Assembly (NCBI GenBank): GCA_964598695.1
Contig: CAZRDB010000108.1
Coordinates: 1 to 17,307, forward strand
Source: CAZRDB01 sp964598695
GTDB taxonomy: Bacteria > Armatimonadota > Zipacnadia > UBA1398
Direction of reading: 5' to 3'
Length of the DNA stretch: 17,307 nt
Made by a program: the position numbers and the translations under genes
The notes under the pieces: model-generated
The model's database searches: none
What the model was told of the DNA's origin: nothing
What the model saw: only the letters and a program-made list of their open reading frames with translations
In this document: in pieces, positions 16,467 to 17,307 of the stretch
Layout: the number at the start of each line of letters is the position of its first letter
How positions within the stretch are numbered: position 1 is the stretch's first letter

Positions 16467-17307
16467 CTAGGTCACGAAGCTGCGCGCCAGGTTGCCCACG
16501 AGCAGCCCCCAGCCGTCCACGAGCACGAACAACAGCAGCTTGAACGGCACCGACAGCATCATCGGGGGCAGCATCATCATGCCCATCGAGAGCAGCGCGC
16601 TCGAGATCACCATGTCGATGATCAGGAACGGGATGTAGAGGATGAACCCGATCTCGAAGGCCCGACGCAGCTCGCTGATCGAGAAGGCCGGCACGAGCAC
16701 GTGGGTCGGGACGTCGGCCAGGGTCTCCGGCCGGCCGACATCGCTCAGCTCGAGGAACAGCGCCAGGTCCTCGGTCCGCGTCTGCCGGTACATCCAGACG
16801 CGCAGCGGACCGAGCGCCTTCTGCCCGGCCTCGGCCAGCTCGATCTTGCCGTCGAGGTAGGGCTTCAGCGCCTGGTCGTTCACCTCGACCAGCACCGGCC
16901 GCATGATGAAGAACGTCAGGAACAGGGCCAGACCCACCAGCACGGGCGTCGGAGGGATCTGCTGGGTGCCCAGAGCGTTGCGCAGGAAGCCCAGGACCAC
17001 GACGACGCGCGTGAAGCTGGTCATCATCACGACGATGCTCGGAATGAACGAGATCACCGTGAGCAGCAGCATGATCTGCAGCGGCCCGGAGATCCGCACA
17101 TCGAGGCCGGAGTCGCCGTCGCGGTTGACGCGGACGCCGCCGCTCGCCGTCCCAGGCCGTGCTCCCGCATCGCCCGCGGTGTCGCGGGCCGCCCCCGCCG
17201 CCGCGTCGCCGGTTGCCGGCCGCGCGGGCGTTGTCGCCTGCGCGAGCGCGGCGGAGGCCAGCACGACCACCAGCAGGCCGGCGAGGGCGAGAAGGCTCCA
17301 GCGTACG
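16467..17307 (-). CDS. fliP: Flagellar export pore protein FliP, partial (start beyond right edge)
   Basis: FliP forms the pentameric core of the export pore. The visible 280 residues are open to the right edge; the frame contains WSLLALAGLLVVVLASAALA as a cleavable signal peptide, so the true start lies outside the window and the GTG at 17270 is internal. A low-complexity Ala/Gly/Thr/Arg/Asp linker follows the signal peptide before the mature core. The core has QIMLLLTVISFIPSIVVMMT, SFTRVVVVLGFLRNALGTQQ, PTPVLVGLALFLTFFIM, FSISELRRAFEIGFILYIPF and MGMMMLPPMMLSVPFKLLLF, all standard FliP. fliQ begins 57 bases downstream. FliO, a usual partner gene, would be further upstream and is not visible. 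Confidence 0.96.
   Translation of the reverse strand, partial: VRWSLLALAGLLVVVLASAALAQATTPARPATGDAAAGAARDTAGDAGARPGTASGGVRVNRDGDSGLDVRISGPLQIMLLLTVISFIPSIVVMMTSFTRVVVVLGFLRNALGTQQIPPTPVLVGLALFLTFFIMRPVLVEVNDQALKPYLDGKIELAEAGQKALGPLRVWMYRQTRTEDLALFLELSDVGRPETLADVPTHVLVPAFSISELRRAFEIGFILYIPFLIIDMVISSALLSMGMMMLPPMMLSVPFKLLLFVLVDGWGLLVGNLARSFVT

Overview
This window comes from a very GC-rich bacterium; third codon positions are almost always G or C. All 17 protein-coding genes I support lie on the minus strand, so transcription runs from the right edge to the left edge. I cannot fix the taxon. The flagellar order fliP-fliQ-fliR-flhB-flhA-flhF-flhG-fliA is shared by many Firmicutes, Deltaproteobacteria-type and FCB-type lineages. 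A high-GC uncultured lineage (for example Eisenbacteria- or Gemmatimonadota-like) is a guess.

Region 1 (about 17307 to 9816) is the flagellar export and placement cluster. FliP, FliQ and FliR form the export pore, FlhB is the substrate-specificity switch, FlhA is the export gate, and FlhF/FlhG control flagellar number and position. fliP runs off the right edge. Several junctions are 4-base ATGA/GTGA stop-start overlaps, so this is one translationally coupled operon.

Region 2 (about 9764 to 4675) continues the operon with an unexpected set. First comes a GT5 glycogen-synthase-like protein that has lost several nucleotide-sugar-binding residues, then a small two-helix membrane protein, then the flagellar sigma factor FliA. 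Four further genes follow: a 107-residue charged protein, a 187-residue conserved-looking protein, a 273-residue unknown protein, and an N-terminally anchored coiled-coil protein with a C-terminal helix-turn-helix-like segment. The last resembles the SwrB/DUF6115/DUF2802 type often found just downstream of the flagellar sigma gene.

Region 3 (4558 to 2446) is a compact housekeeping module: a parvulin-like lipoprotein lacking the usual parvulin histidines, MazG, and the S4-domain ribosome-rescue factor RqcP. The three genes overlap end to end. The MazG-RqcP pair recalls yabN-yabO of Bacillus subtilis.

Region 4 (2445 to 1) is a 139-base spacer packed with inverted repeats, then most of pyruvate phosphate dikinase, cut by the left edge before its C-terminal catalytic cysteine.

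I see no tRNA, rRNA, CRISPR array, insertion sequence or convincing intrinsic terminator. The most interesting point is the altered GlgA-like protein inside a flagellar operon, followed by the block of uncharacterised genes around fliA.
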